From Stereum hirsutum FP-91666 SS1 (lineage: Eukaryota; Basidiomycota; Agaricomycetes; Russulales; Stereaceae): DNA of 64,000 nucleotides. The notes under the pieces were generated by a model. The model worked only from the letters and a program-made list of their open reading frames with translations. It did no database searches and had not been told where the DNA came from. The translations under genes were made by a program, and so were the position numbers. Shown piece by piece: positions 1-10,488 of the stretch. The stretch is taken from contig NW_006763131.1 of NCBI RefSeq assembly GCF_000264905.1, positions 348,793 through 412,792 on the forward strand, read 5' to 3'. Position 1 is the stretch's first letter. Each line of letters opens with the position of its first letter.

Positions 1-729
1 TAACCCAAACAGGTCAACCAAAAAGCCAAACAATAATTTGAAAAACAGCATGACATTTACACCGCCGTCGAGGGCGGACGGTTTAGCCGACCCGTTACCG
101 ACACACCAGAGGGACACCGAACATAGGTGCAGTGCAGGACGGGCAGGACGATGGGGAAGATAGACGAAGGAGAAGAGCGAGCAAGATCCCTAAACAGCAA
201 CGGGGAAGTCTCATATGTGATCGTAGGCGCTTCAGGCGATATGGAAGATCGCCAACAGATCATAATGCCATGTGTTATGCCATCTAGGAACGGATCGGCG
301 AGTGAACATGAGATATCGCATGGAGGCTGGCCCATGACGCAGGCCAAGGATATGTCATAAGTAAAGATGGGTCGGGCGATATGGCATATTGTGCCTGACA
401 TGACCCGGGCATATGGACAGTCCCGCGCGGGACAAAGCATATGACATATTAATAGTCCTATTAGTAATACTAGTCACATGATACTAGTAATAGAATACTA
501 GTCACATGATACTAGTAATAGGGTAGTTCTGACTATCATAGCGCCGGATCCCGTTATCTGCGGCACGTGCATAAATGAGAACAACCTTATTACTCGTCCG
601 CATAAAGGCAGTATGTATGTGTTCCGAGTCGATCTGGTTATAACAAATACAAATTGAAACAGTACATGCTGATATCCTTCGCCCGATACTAATACACCAG
701 AGAAATTCGCGGCTCGTGTCATACACCTC
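1..729. other. Left-edge intergenic stretch
   Basis: No gene can be supported here. Short open frames on both strands have no recognisable domain and no good splice structure. The stretch holds a perfect 14-bp GC-rich palindrome at 420-433 and a perfect tandem 28-bp repeat at 466-521, listed separately. It also serves as the downstream flank of the F-box copy that ends at 730. Confidence 0.5.
466..521. repeat. Two perfect tandem copies of a 28-bp AT-rich unit
   Basis: Positions 466-493 and 494-521 are identical and directly adjacent. Each unit contains two ACTAGT hexamers around a CACATGAT core, so each unit is itself partly palindromic. Perfect identity points to recent slippage or duplication. 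No function is inferred. Confidence 0.85.
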
Positions 730-2406
730 TCAGAGCGTAGCTCTCGTTGGCAAAAACCTCGTATCATACGGCTGCTCCAACCCTTCTTCTCCGCAATACG
801 CATGACCTTCTTCCCTCAGAACCCCAAACGATAAATCCAAGCACTGTTCGGGGCGAAGAGAAGGAGTACGCGACGGCGAAACAAACTTTTGTAGTTTTTC
901 TCGAATGACGGAAGTGCAGTAGTCGATGCATTCGTGTCGTTCAAGTAGATCAGAGTCACAATGAGCGTTCGAAGAGGTATCGGTTATGTCCTTGACGTAC
1001 TCTGAAACGTCGGATGGCTCGACGATGAAAACGATTCGTAACCTGGCTCGACGACGAAGTGACTCAAAGTCCAAACTCGATACGAGATGCGGCAACAGCC
1101 CCGCTAGCGCCAACTCTCGAAACTGAGCTCTCGACGCTAGAATGTTGTGGAGGATGGTCGCGAACCGTTGCAGGTACCACTCCGACGTAATGGGCCTGAT
1201 CTGGATAGTTAAGTCCAACAGTTTCGGCATGGACCTGTAGCCCTCGATAGCGTTCAGTAATCCATTGGGATCGAGCCGAAAGATAAGGGCGATGAGACAC
1301 TCGAGAAATGATATCGAGCAGTCAGTGTGGTCGCAGAGGATGAAGGACTCGATGCTGGATGCGCTGGTCCAAAGAGAGCCGTATAATTCACATTTACGGC
1401 CATAATAATCCTTAGGGTCCTCCAGGATCGATGCGTCGTACTCAGATAAACTGTCCCGGACCCGAAGTTCAGAGAGGGAGTAGGTGAAATGGTACGTGAG
1501 GGATTTGAGAGTTGATGTATGGGAGTCAAATAAGTGAAAAAATGCGCTATCGCTGCAGCCCAACGGCGCGTCGACTGAGACGGCCTCCAAGACAGGAGAG
1601 AAAAAAGATCGGACGATGATAGGGAAAAAACTGGTGTTCTCGGCACGAATAGAGAGTTTAGAGAGGTAGGGAAGTTCAATGGGGTCCGTGGTCCAGCCAG
1701 TGTCACCTCCATAGATAATCCTTCCTATCGACTCGATAGCAAGGTTCTCCAACTTCGAGAATTTAGGAAGAAGTTGTGTTACGCGAAAAGATACATGGGG
1801 GCTGTTGGTCGTCGCCTTCTCCATGATACACAGCCTAGTGAGCCTCTCGGCGAGCATGTCGGGACAATCCTTGACGTAAAAGGCGTTCAATGCGACGAAG
1901 TCCAGAGCGGGTGCACTCTGCGGAGCCCTGGTGATCAATGGGGGTCCAATGCCGGTTTCATGGAGTAGTGACGCGGAGCGTAATATGGGAAACAGGGGCA
2001 TATCTGGAGAGAACTTTGGCGTACTGATGCAGTTTAAATGGAGGTCTCGGAGTCGAGACGCTCGGCGGAGAACGATGGCAAACAATCGGTCTCTACTGCG
2101 GTCCTCTCCACGTTAGTCCTTGACATAACAAGACAAAGGGAGTAGTCCTGAGCGCGACAACCAGGCGTCGAACGCCCTGAAAGCAGTCTCAAGGTCGTCC
2201 CTCGCGATATTGTCAGCGAGCACAAGGACGCGAGACCAAAGACGCGGTGTGGACAGTGCAACATCGTGCCATCGGTGACAAACTCTAAGAAACAGGAGAG
2301 GTGCCTCTCGTGGACTCAGAGCTGGAACACGGTCCTCGATAGCGAGAAGAAGGCAATTGCTGAGGATTTCGACTGGAAGTCGATTAACGGGTGGCGGTGG
2401 ATTCAT
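730..2406 (-). pseudogene. F-box/LRR-type protein gene interrupted by one in-frame stop
   Basis: This is the same single-exon family as the genes at 8237, 10489 and 13053. The N-terminal part (ATG at 2406) carries the F-box-like segment VNRLPVEILSNCLLL, then REAPLLFLRVCHRWHDVAL and STPRLWSRVL. After CYVKD there is a TAA at 2113-2115, where the intact paralogue at 8237 has TAC (Tyr). The frame then continues without a shift for about 460 codons to a natural stop at 730, keeping the family signatures SSIESFILCDHTDCSISFLECL-type, IQIRPITSEWYLQRFATIL and QPYDTRF. One substitution therefore separates it from an intact gene of about 558 codons. The closest paralogue by eye is 8237-9952. It may be a young pseudogene, a read-through gene or a base-calling error. 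The upstream ATG at 2472 is possible, but 2406 matches the paralogues' start. Confidence 0.85.
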
Positions 2407-3068
2407 GAGTGGCTGTGATAAATGACATTTATCAGTCAAACAACAAGCTGATTCCGATGTATATTTGCACACACTAGAGACATGCAGAGAGTATTCCTGT
2501 CGGCTTCGAGGTTGGACCGTGCGGTGGCGTCGCTGCGTAGAAAGTGCGGTTATTTCGATTGCGTCTTGGTCAAAGTATCCTGCATCGGATCAGATACGTT
2601 AGTGAAGGTGACATCGACAAAGCGATAGTCTTACGATAGTGCTGACACGTCGTCGCTGGGTCTTGTTTTGCATGGACAGAGTTGGTTGTCGTGCAAGAAG
2701 CGCCGGCAGGTGCCGGCACTCTTTGTGTCTGGTCCAACTGGTCTTACCAAATAAAGCCAAAGCAAGTGGCACTCATCGAGGTGTGGCGCCACTGGCACAA
2801 GCGTCTTATTGCCCACGTCTTCGACTGCCTATGTAGACGGTCTTAGTCGATATACATATCAACGGCGGACAAGATTATATTTATAATATAACAATGAGAA
2901 AGGAAATCTAAATTTCTATAAATACAAAGTGAAAAATATCGACTCTGAAAGGGCGGTATCAATCCAAGTGAGTCGATCTTGTTATAAAACGAATAGACAT
3001 AGACGACACATGTCGACAACCTTCACCGGATACAAAAACACCAGGGGAATTTGCGTCCTGCCTAATGA
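2407..3068. other. Intergenic, no gene seen
   Basis: This AT-rich stretch lies between two F-box copies on the - strand and is probably the promoter region of the interrupted copy. Around 2700-2800 it contains a GGCGCC palindrome and short words that loosely resemble words in other intergenic gaps of this window. The match is too weak to call a repeat family. Confidence 0.4.
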
Positions 3069-4330
3069 TCACAACTTGGTGTAGCTTATGGCTAGGAATC
3101 GAGAATCATCAGCCGCGTTGGATCCGTCTGCATCTCCACCATGCATGTCCCTCTCCTCCTGCAGGTAAGTTAAGCGGCGATCCTCCTGGTAGAACAAAGT
3201 CCCGCAGTGTTTCGTGAGTGTCGGAGATAAAGTAGTCGATGCGGCCGCAAGAGCTGAAAAGTCCAGGAAGGGATACATTCAAGGCCGTCTCTGTTATGTT
3301 CTTGATTCGTACTCGGAATTCACCGAAGGCTTCGACGATGAAAGCTACCCGAAGTCCTAGTATTTAGTGATGAAGGCCCTGTTCCGAAGCCGAGGGACGC
3401 TCCGGCGACGTGTCTCCTATCAAGGCAGCCTCGCAAAATCAAATTATCGACGCCCTGCCGTCATGGAGAATGGCTATGAGCCACTCCAAGTACCACTCCC
3501 AGTCAATGGGGCGGATATCTATCGTGAGGTCCCGTAGTTTCAGCATGTGGCTGTTGAGGTTCATGAATTATCTGGCTCGGGAAGATGTGGCCGAAAAGAG
3601 TGATCAGAGGAAGAAGATACTGGAACAACGACAAAGAGCACCCAGTGCGGTCGCAGAGATTGAGTCATTCAACGTTGGAAGCGTTGTGCCAGACGGCACG
3701 ATATTGGGCACCTTGTCGGCCATAGTGATTCCTTGGATCTAGTGAGCAGAGGAAGAAGTCGGTCTCTCGTCGATCAATGGGTTCAGATGATCCATACGAA
3801 GCCTTTTCAGCCGCTGTGATTGATTACTGTCACAGAGCCTGGGTGCGAAGGAGTTGATGACGAGAGTTTCTAGATTGGGTGCCCGCTCTAGAGTGTTCGT
3901 GATTTTTCCAACGTCGTCGAATTCATGGCCAAAGAACGTCGCATAGAGCGAGGATACGTTCGCAAGAGCGGAAACGAGGCCATCGGCGGTAACGAGATAC
4001 AGTTGTTGAAACCGATCCGCGTGGATAACGATAATTTCGAGGAACTCATCATGAGCGCCGTCAAGTTTTCTGCTATCCGTGGTGTAGCAGATTGGTGGGA
4101 CTATGGCAGCCATGCGGCAAACTTGGACAGAGCTAATGTAAGTTTCGAGGGCGGACCGCGTCCGGCAAGACCTGAGATTAGATACACCACGCCGAGAGGG
4201 CGGTGTCGTTCCATCGACGGGGAACCAGAAGAAGAGCGAGGAGTCCAAGACGCAGTGCGGGTATTAGATCCTCCACAAGAAGCTGAAAGCAACTGGCGAC
4301 GGTCTGAACGGAGAGTCGTTCACTGCAAGA
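3069..4330 (-). pseudogene. Heavily decayed F-box/LRR-type relic
   Basis: Reading the - strand in shifting frames gives family landmarks in the correct order. Near 4290-4190 there is an F-box-like piece with LLALLLVPRRWNDTALS followed by SQVL, with a stop in between. Near 3690-3600 come NVE, a stop, then LNLCDRTGCSLSLFQYL, the counterpart of NVESLVLCDHTECS in intact genes. Near 3540-3440 lies LRDLTIDIRPIDWEWYLEW, the counterpart of the IQIRPIASEWYL block. Near 3180-3075 lies LQEERDMHGGDADGSN followed by DDSRFL, the counterpart of the C-terminal MYCGDEFDAPYDPRF block. Several stops and frameshifts lie between these, and the middle is shortened relative to intact copies of about 1.7 kb. No protein is made. 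This is a late stage of family turnover, beside a copy with only one lesion. Confidence 0.8.
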
Positions 4331-4878
4331 TGATGAGGCGTACTAAGTGCCACCGGGAAGTATGTATTTGCAGCCCTTCCAAATCCTGGACCAACAATAA
4401 ACATTCATATGTTTACCGATGATTGAGAAGAATATCAACATACCTATGCTAGAAATGCGATGCTGTTCGTGCGTCTGGAGATCGAACAAATAGAACAAGA
4501 CGCTATTACTGAGTCTAACACTGCGGCGCAATCTCACGAATGCGTCCTCTGGATCGAGTTCCTTCGACTTAGAAATAAAAGAGGAAGCAAAGCAGCAGAG
4601 GTAGATGCCTGAGTGTCTGCCAGAAATAAGTCGTGAAAGGCTTGCAAGATGGACGAAATCGGACTGGAGAGAAGAGGCGCCCATAGGCGCGTGTCCGGGA
4701 GCAATAGCGCGCATGCCGGACCGAGTTACCCAAAGCGGCATGTACGCCACTTTTTTCTCATGCGCTCGCTGGGCTCGTCGATGCCGGCTTGCCCTTGACC
4801 CTTTCTTCCGCTCCTTTCTCCTCCATCACAACGCCATCGCCCACATCGTACACCGCCCTCTCCTCGTCGTCGCCCACG
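4331..4878. other. Promoter and 5' region of NAP1
   Basis: No gene is supported. The last 120 bp before the ATG at 4879 are C/T-rich, as is usual just upstream of highly expressed fungal genes. Non-ATG open frames extend upstream in this stretch but start at TTG and are not used. Confidence 0.4.
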
Positions 4879-6395
4879 ATGTCCGCAAACGTCCCAATCT
4901 CACAATCCAACGATATCACCGCGCCTACCCCCCAGAACACACCCCTGACCCACGCCCCCATCGCCGCAGGTCTCTCGAGGCCCACCGTGCCAGACATCTC
5001 GGAAGATGCTGAGCCAAATGAAGAGGCTGATAATGCCGACGATGTTCAGGAGGCCATGCTCGGTCTCGTTCAGGGGAGACTGGCTGGCCTTGTAGGCAAG
5101 AGCTCAGGCTACATCGAGAGCCTGCCCGACGAGGTCAAGAAGAGCGTAGAAGCGCTCAAGGGGGTGCAGTCAAAGCAAAACGAGCTCCAGAACCAGTACA
5201 AGCGCGAGTGCCTCGAGCTTGAGAAGAAGGTTTTTTTGTCTTCCCTTTGTTGCTTTTCAGACCGACCTCCTAATTTTTTTTTGGATCTCCTCATTCACAG
5301 TATCTCGAGCTCCAGAAGCCCTTGTATGAACGCCGTCATGCTCTCATCTCCGGTTCAGCTCAGCCTACTGAGGAAGAGCTCGAGCGCGGAAACCAACAGT
5401 CTCTGAAGGACGACCCGGACCATGTCGCACTTGACGCCTCCACCACCGCCGCCCCTATCCCTGAATTCTGGCTTACCGCCCTCCGAAACCACGTCGGCCT
5501 CGCCGAGATCATCACCGACCGTGACGCCGGCGCGCTCAAGCACCTCACCGATATCAGCATCGAGTATCTCACCGCTGAGGCCAGCGAAGGCAAGCCCGGC
5601 TTCAAGCTCATCTTCACCTTCTCGCCAAACGAGTACTTCGAGAACGAGAAGCTGGAGAAGACATACGTCTACCAGGAGGAGGTGGGCTACACGGGCGATT
5701 TCGTGTACGACAAGGCTATCGGGACGGAGATCAAGTGGAAGGCGGAGAAGGATCTGACGAAGGAGTTTGAGATCAAGAAGCAACGGAATAAGAGTACGCA
5801 TTCTCGCTCGATCCTCTCGTTACGCCTTCCCTTTTCATAGATGGCCCTTTCTCACGCATAATTGATAATTCTTTTTTTCGTAGACACCAACCGGACGCGT
5901 CTCGTTCGCAAGGCTCGTCCAACGGAGTCGTTCTTCAACTTCTTCAGCCCACCTACCCCGCCGGGTGAGGATGCCCTTGAGAATGGCGAGATCGAGGAGG
6001 AGGAGCTGGACGAGCTGGAGGAGAAGCTCGAGATGGACTACCAGATCGGTGAGGATATCAAGGAGAAGATCATCCCCCGTGCGATCGATTATTTCACCGG
6101 CAAGGCTCTCGAGTACGACATGATGGACGAGGACGAGGATGACTACGAGGATCTGGATGATGACGAGGACGATTTCGAGGATGATGATGTACGTTCTGGT
6201 TTTTTTTCCAAGCTTAAGCGGCATTTCTCCCCTGAGCCTTCCGTTCCGTTCGCATGATGCTGACTGGTCAGTGATGTACAGGACTCTGAAAGTGACAACG
6301 ACCTTCCGGCAGCAAGACGTCGCGGTCCCCCGAAGGGCCGTGGCGGTGGTGCCGCCGGACAGAAAGTCGACCCCGAAGAATGTAAACAGCAGTAG
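4879..6395 (+). CDS. NAP1: Nucleosome assembly protein 1 (histone chaperone)
   Basis: This is the NAP/SET-family chaperone that binds H2A-H2B and shuttles histones for nucleosome assembly. Four exons join in frame: 4879-5229, 5301-5793, 5884-6188 and 6282-6395, giving 420 aa, the usual length for fungal Nap1. Visible features are an acidic N-terminus and the dimerisation helix around residues 75-125 ([19 protein letters not shown], then [15 protein letters not shown]). The NAP core follows with [12 protein letters not shown] and the beta-rich earmuff region [26 protein letters not shown] comes next, then a very acidic tail of repeated D/E runs. The C-terminus ends in CKQQ, the CaaX-like ending also known from animal NAP1L1. 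The ATG at 4879 was chosen because the frame upstream lacks another ATG. All introns have GT-AG ends. The 3' flank to about 6.9 kb is pyrimidine-rich untranslated sequence. The identification is firm. Confidence 0.97.
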
Positions 6396-8236
6396 TCGCT
6401 CGTCGCAACGCTTCCTCGTTCGCCATGGCTCGCATCGTCTACATCGCATCGGCCCACGGTAACCTCAAAATTCATAGAGGCACGGCCTGCGCAGGGCCGT
6501 GATTTCCCTCATCCATCTTTTTTTTTCAGCCGTTATCTTTGTCTCTTGTTCTTGTACTTATGCCTCCCCAATTCACGTCGTCGTCGTAACTCAATACAAG
6601 CCATCCAATCGAATCGCCGTCAATCGTTCTGTCTTCCTTTCACTTCCTTGGTCTTGGGTAACATCTTCTCCTTTCGTCCGTCCGCATAGCCTACGCTCCC
6701 TTCCCTCATCCATTCTCCCGTCCCTCTTCTGCCGTTCTTTGACATAATGCTCATCCTTGTTGTTGTTGTCCTCCCTTGTCAGCCTTTCATCTTTCAACTT
6801 CTGTGCGTTAATTCACCGTGCTTCGCCCCTGTAGCAGCCGTGACGTGTTTAAACTTGTTCCATCCCGCCGTTTTTTTTTCGTTCCATTGTTCCATTGTTC
6901 CACCTCTGTATCACTTATCGAGCTCGAACTCGTAACCTTGCCTTCCGTTGTTTTACCTTTTACGTACGACCTTTTTACTTTTACTTTTTACGAATGCGAT
7001 ATGGTTTTTTACATGGTGGTCTCCGTTCTTTTCTGCTCTGTAGGGGGTGTGAGATCCGTGTGAATAGGAGGAATGAAATGAGATTCGGTGTTTTGGTATT
7101 GCTTACAAGTCGAGGAGGATGGGTGTGGCGCCTTGGAGGTGAAGCTCCAACGCCCACAGCTCCAGCCGAGTTTTTCTTGTGCCAGCCGCTTGGACGTCAA
7201 ACGATTGGCTACTCTGATTTAAGTAGAAGAATACATCCATTGCCCCCGCAGGGTGTCGAGCTGTTTTGAATCCATAATGGTGCCGGTTTGCGGCAGTCGA
7301 GAGTTCGAGCTCCGAGGCGATGTTAGAGCAGCCAGGTGGGTATGAGTCTTGTTCAGACTCTGGCGATTTAGATCAAGTCTGTACTACTTGGTGACTTTTC
7401 ATAGTAATCTCTGAGGTTTCCTGGTGCATAGAGATACACTGGGGCTCATCCCATCAACAACTTGCTTGAATCGACTTAAGCCTCCTTTCTGCGCATGTAA
7501 TCCTCCTCCTTTGTCAAACCCTCGACGGAAATCACCCACTTAGACCTATCGTCAGGACATGCTCGTATGAGGTGTCTGGCCACCGGCGTAGCTTGCTGTG
7601 TGTTGGCTGGTAGGTTCCAATGCGATATTATGGGTCGTCTGAAGAGGTCCATGGCGCCACAGTTCGAAGCGAGTTTCATTACATTCTGTGAATTGAGGAC
7701 TCGTCAGAGGGATTACCGATTTACATCCGAGAACGGCAAAATACAATCAGGATTCATTCTGGGAGCTCATGAAAGAGAATCCTGGATAAATCGTGGAGGC
7801 TGCTTCTGGCTGCGTTATGTGAAGCACGGCGCCACAAAGCGGCCCAGCTCTGCGGGTGCCACTCAATTTGGCTTTGTTTGGTCGGTAGACACCGGGATTT
7901 GCGCGGACAACTCCGAGTCGACGCTCTTCTTCCATCCAACTTCTACGACCTGGCAACGCAGTACTTGCACAGTGCAGGGGACTCTGCGATATCAGCCATA
8001 TAGTAAGCCATTCATATGTTGGCGAAATCTTCGCAACACTCGTTGACTGATGCTGTATGCATAGCGCGAAGCTTCCGCAAAGTTACAGGAAGCCACAGAG
8101 GTTACAGGAGTCTTCAACCGATACCAGTCGAGATAACCAAGACCGGCATAGCTACTTTTTATATACTGGACGGTTAGCATACGTCTGCAAATTAATGCAT
8201 CCTTTATCTCTGACAGAAACCCTCTCATAGTTCCAC
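6396..8236. other. Intergenic: NAP1 3' flank and F-box promoter region
   Basis: 6400-7000 is strongly T/C-rich and probably includes the NAP1 3' UTR. 7000-8236 has open frames on both strands, the longest 159 codons at 7567-8046. None shows a domain, a paralogue or intron structure, so none is called. GGCGCC-containing words occur near 7127 and 7830. Confidence 0.4.
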
Positions 8237-9952
8237 ATGCAGCATCAGCCCTCACCCGTCGACCGACTTCCGGTTGAAGTCATCAGCAACTGTCTTCTTC
8301 TCAGTCTCGGCGATCGTGTTCCTGCTCTAAAGTCACGCGAGGCTCCTCTCCTGTTCCTCAAGGTCTCTAAGCGATGGCGCGACATCACTCTGTCCACGCC
8401 CCGTCTTTGGTCTCGCGTTTTGGTAGTCGCTGATAATATCGCCCCGGACAACCTCGAGAAAGCCTTCTCGGCGTTCGATGCTTGGCTTTCTCGCTCAGGG
8501 GCCCTACCTCTATCGTGCTACGTCAAGGACTACCGTACAGAGAACCTCAGTCGGGACAGATTATACGGCATCGTTCTCCGCTATGCGCATCGACTCCGTG
8601 ACTTTCACTTCAACTGCACCTACACACCAATATTTTCCTCGGCCATGCCTCTCTTTCCCATCCTGCGGTCTGCGTCTTTGATATTTCCCAATTATGTTGC
8701 CTACACAGGGCAAGACCACACAGCATTCGCGAGGACTCTGGAGAACGCACCGAAACTCGATTCACTCGCACTAGACGTAACCCGCTTCGACGACTGTCCT
8801 GACACCTACCGCCAGAGAGTGTCCAAACTGCGCATCGTGGACACCACATATTGGGAGGTCAAACTGAACGCTAGCAGAACCGCGTTTGCGCTTTGTGAAT
8901 TCCCGAACTTGAAGGTTCTCGCGATTGATTCGTCCGGAGGCCCGCCCTGGGATGAGAAAGTAAACGACTTCTGGCCCAACCCCACTATTGAACTCCCCCA
9001 TCTTTCTAGGCTTCACATCCGCGCCGAAGACTCAATATTCTATTCTACCGTGCTCCCTAATATTCTCTCGCCGGCCCTGGAGGCTGTTTCGATCGACGCC
9101 CCGTTGGGTGGTAGAGATTCTCGTAATGCGCTAGTCCGACACTTTTCTTTGCACACTGCGACCCTCAAGTCCCTCGCGTACCATTTCACTTATCCGCTAT
9201 CCGAGCTTCGAGGCCGGACCCGTGACGTAGACTCTGACGATGAGCAGCAGATGCTGGATAACCCCAAAGCCCACTATCAGCCACAGTACGAACGGTTCAA
9301 CGACATTTGGTCCAGCGCATCCAGCATCGAATCTTTCACCCTCTGCGATCATACCGACTGTTCGATATCATTCCTCGAGTGTCTCATGACTCTCATCGTG
9401 CGGTTCGATCCCAAAGATCCACTTCGTGTTAACGAGCGGTGGATTCCGACGCGAAGGATGTGGGATTTTACAATCCAGATCCGACCCATCCCCTCCGAGT
9501 GGTACCTTCAACGATTCGCGACCATCCTTCATAACATTCTGTCGTCAAGGGCCCAGCTTCGATGGATGGCGTCGGTGGGGATGTTGCCGCAGAGTATATT
9601 GGGTCCAGACTTGGACTCGCTTCGTCGTCGAGCCAAACTACGGATCGTGTTCATCGTCCAACCACACGACCTCTCAAGATACGTCGAGATAAACAGCCTC
9701 ACCGCGTCGAATGCTCGTGGTGTTCCCGACTCCGTCGATCCATACGAATGTATCGACCACTGCACCGCCGTTATCAAAGACAAGCTGCAAGAGTTCGTTT
9801 CGCCGTCGCGCCCGGACTGCGTTAATCGGGACGAGTGTTTGGATTTGGGGTTTGAGGTTATGGAGGAGGAGGGACATATGTACTGTGGGGAGGATGAGAT
9901 GGAGGAGCCGTACGACACGAGGTTCATGCCTATGAGAACTACGCCCACTTGA
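8237..9952 (+). CDS. F-box/LRR-type protein, tandem family copy A
   Basis: This is a single-exon gene of 571 aa. The N-terminal F-box-like segment at residues 6-60 (VDRLPVEVISNCLLLS, LLFLKVSKRWRDI, STPRLWSRV) is the type that docks on Skp1 in SCF ubiquitin ligases. The rest has regularly spaced leucines typical of degenerate LRR substrate-binding regions in mushroom F-box proteins. Family signatures are SSIESFTLCDHTDCSISFLECL-type near residue 360, IQIRPIPSEWYLQRF near 415, YECIDHCTAVIKDKLQ near 505 and a C-terminal MYCGEDEMEEPYDTRF. The start matches the paralogues. The function of the family is unknown; a role as an SCF adaptor is inferred from the F-box alone. It is intact and is the closest relative of the interrupted copy at 730-2406, which lies on the opposite strand. 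Confidence 0.85.
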   Translation: MQHQPSPVDRLPVEVISNCLLLSLGDRVPALKSREAPLLFLKVSKRWRDITLSTPRLWSRVLVVADNIAPDNLEKAFSAFDAWLSRSGALPLSCYVKDYRTENLSRDRLYGIVLRYAHRLRDFHFNCTYTPIFSSAMPLFPILRSASLIFPNYVAYTGQDHTAFARTLENAPKLDSLALDVTRFDDCPDTYRQRVSKLRIVDTTYWEVKLNASRTAFALCEFPNLKVLAIDSSGGPPWDEKVNDFWPNPTIELPHLSRLHIRAEDSIFYSTVLPNILSPALEAVSIDAPLGGRDSRNALVRHFSLHTATLKSLAYHFTYPLSELRGRTRDVDSDDEQQMLDNPKAHYQPQYERFNDIWSSASSIESFTLCDHTDCSISFLECLMTLIVRFDPKDPLRVNERWIPTRRMWDFTIQIRPIPSEWYLQRFATILHNILSSRAQLRWMASVGMLPQSILGPDLDSLRRRAKLRIVFIVQPHDLSRYVEINSLTASNARGVPDSVDPYECIDHCTAVIKDKLQEFVSPSRPDCVNRDECLDLGFEVMEEEGHMYCGEDEMEEPYDTRFMPMRTTPT

Positions 9953-10488
9953 AAACGCCCGTCACTCTGTTCTGTGTAATTACGTTTATCATCTGTTTTT
10001 TTCGAAGATTCAATACACTGCTTCACTATAACAGTTCTGGTCAGCTATGATCCAACCTGGTTGTGTGAATTGCGTAGGTTCTGAGAAGTGTAAGCTTGAG
10101 TTGTGGTTGTGGCCCACGCGTGGGGAGAGTGGCGTTGACACACGACCTTTCAAGCGCCGCTTGAAAGTTTGTTGGCGTTCAAATTGGCTCCTCGTCGCGA
10201 CTTCTTTCCTTTCAACTTACCTCTACGCGTTGAACATTCGGGAGTTGGTCGACACTGTGACTATAGCATAAGTACACCAAGGGGACCTCTACTGGTATAT
10301 CACACTCTGAATAATCGACACGCACACTTTGACCAGTTGACACACAGGCTTTGCGCCCGGTTTTGTCCATAATAATTTAGACAACAGTGTCCCTCAGGTT
10401 GATCCTCCACGCCTAGGTTCAGCGATCGTCTTAGTGCGTTGTTCAGTTATTCTTCCTACTTCATTACCTAACGACCTATTACTTAGGC
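9953..10488. other. Spacer between F-box copies A and B
   Basis: No gene is seen. Two short frames on the + strand have no recognisable content. The last 100 bp are presumably the promoter and 5' UTR of the next copy. Confidence 0.4.

Noticed and set aside
420..433. Perfect 14-bp GC palindrome as a regulatory operator
   Set aside because: A single short palindrome with no gene start nearby; probably chance.
5355..5801. Antisense open frame over NAP1 exon 2
   Set aside because: It is the mirror of a GC-rich coding exon; the sense strand is clearly NAP1.
7567..8046. 159-codon + strand frame upstream of F-box copy A
   Set aside because: No recognisable motif and no match to the F-box family or other genes in the window.
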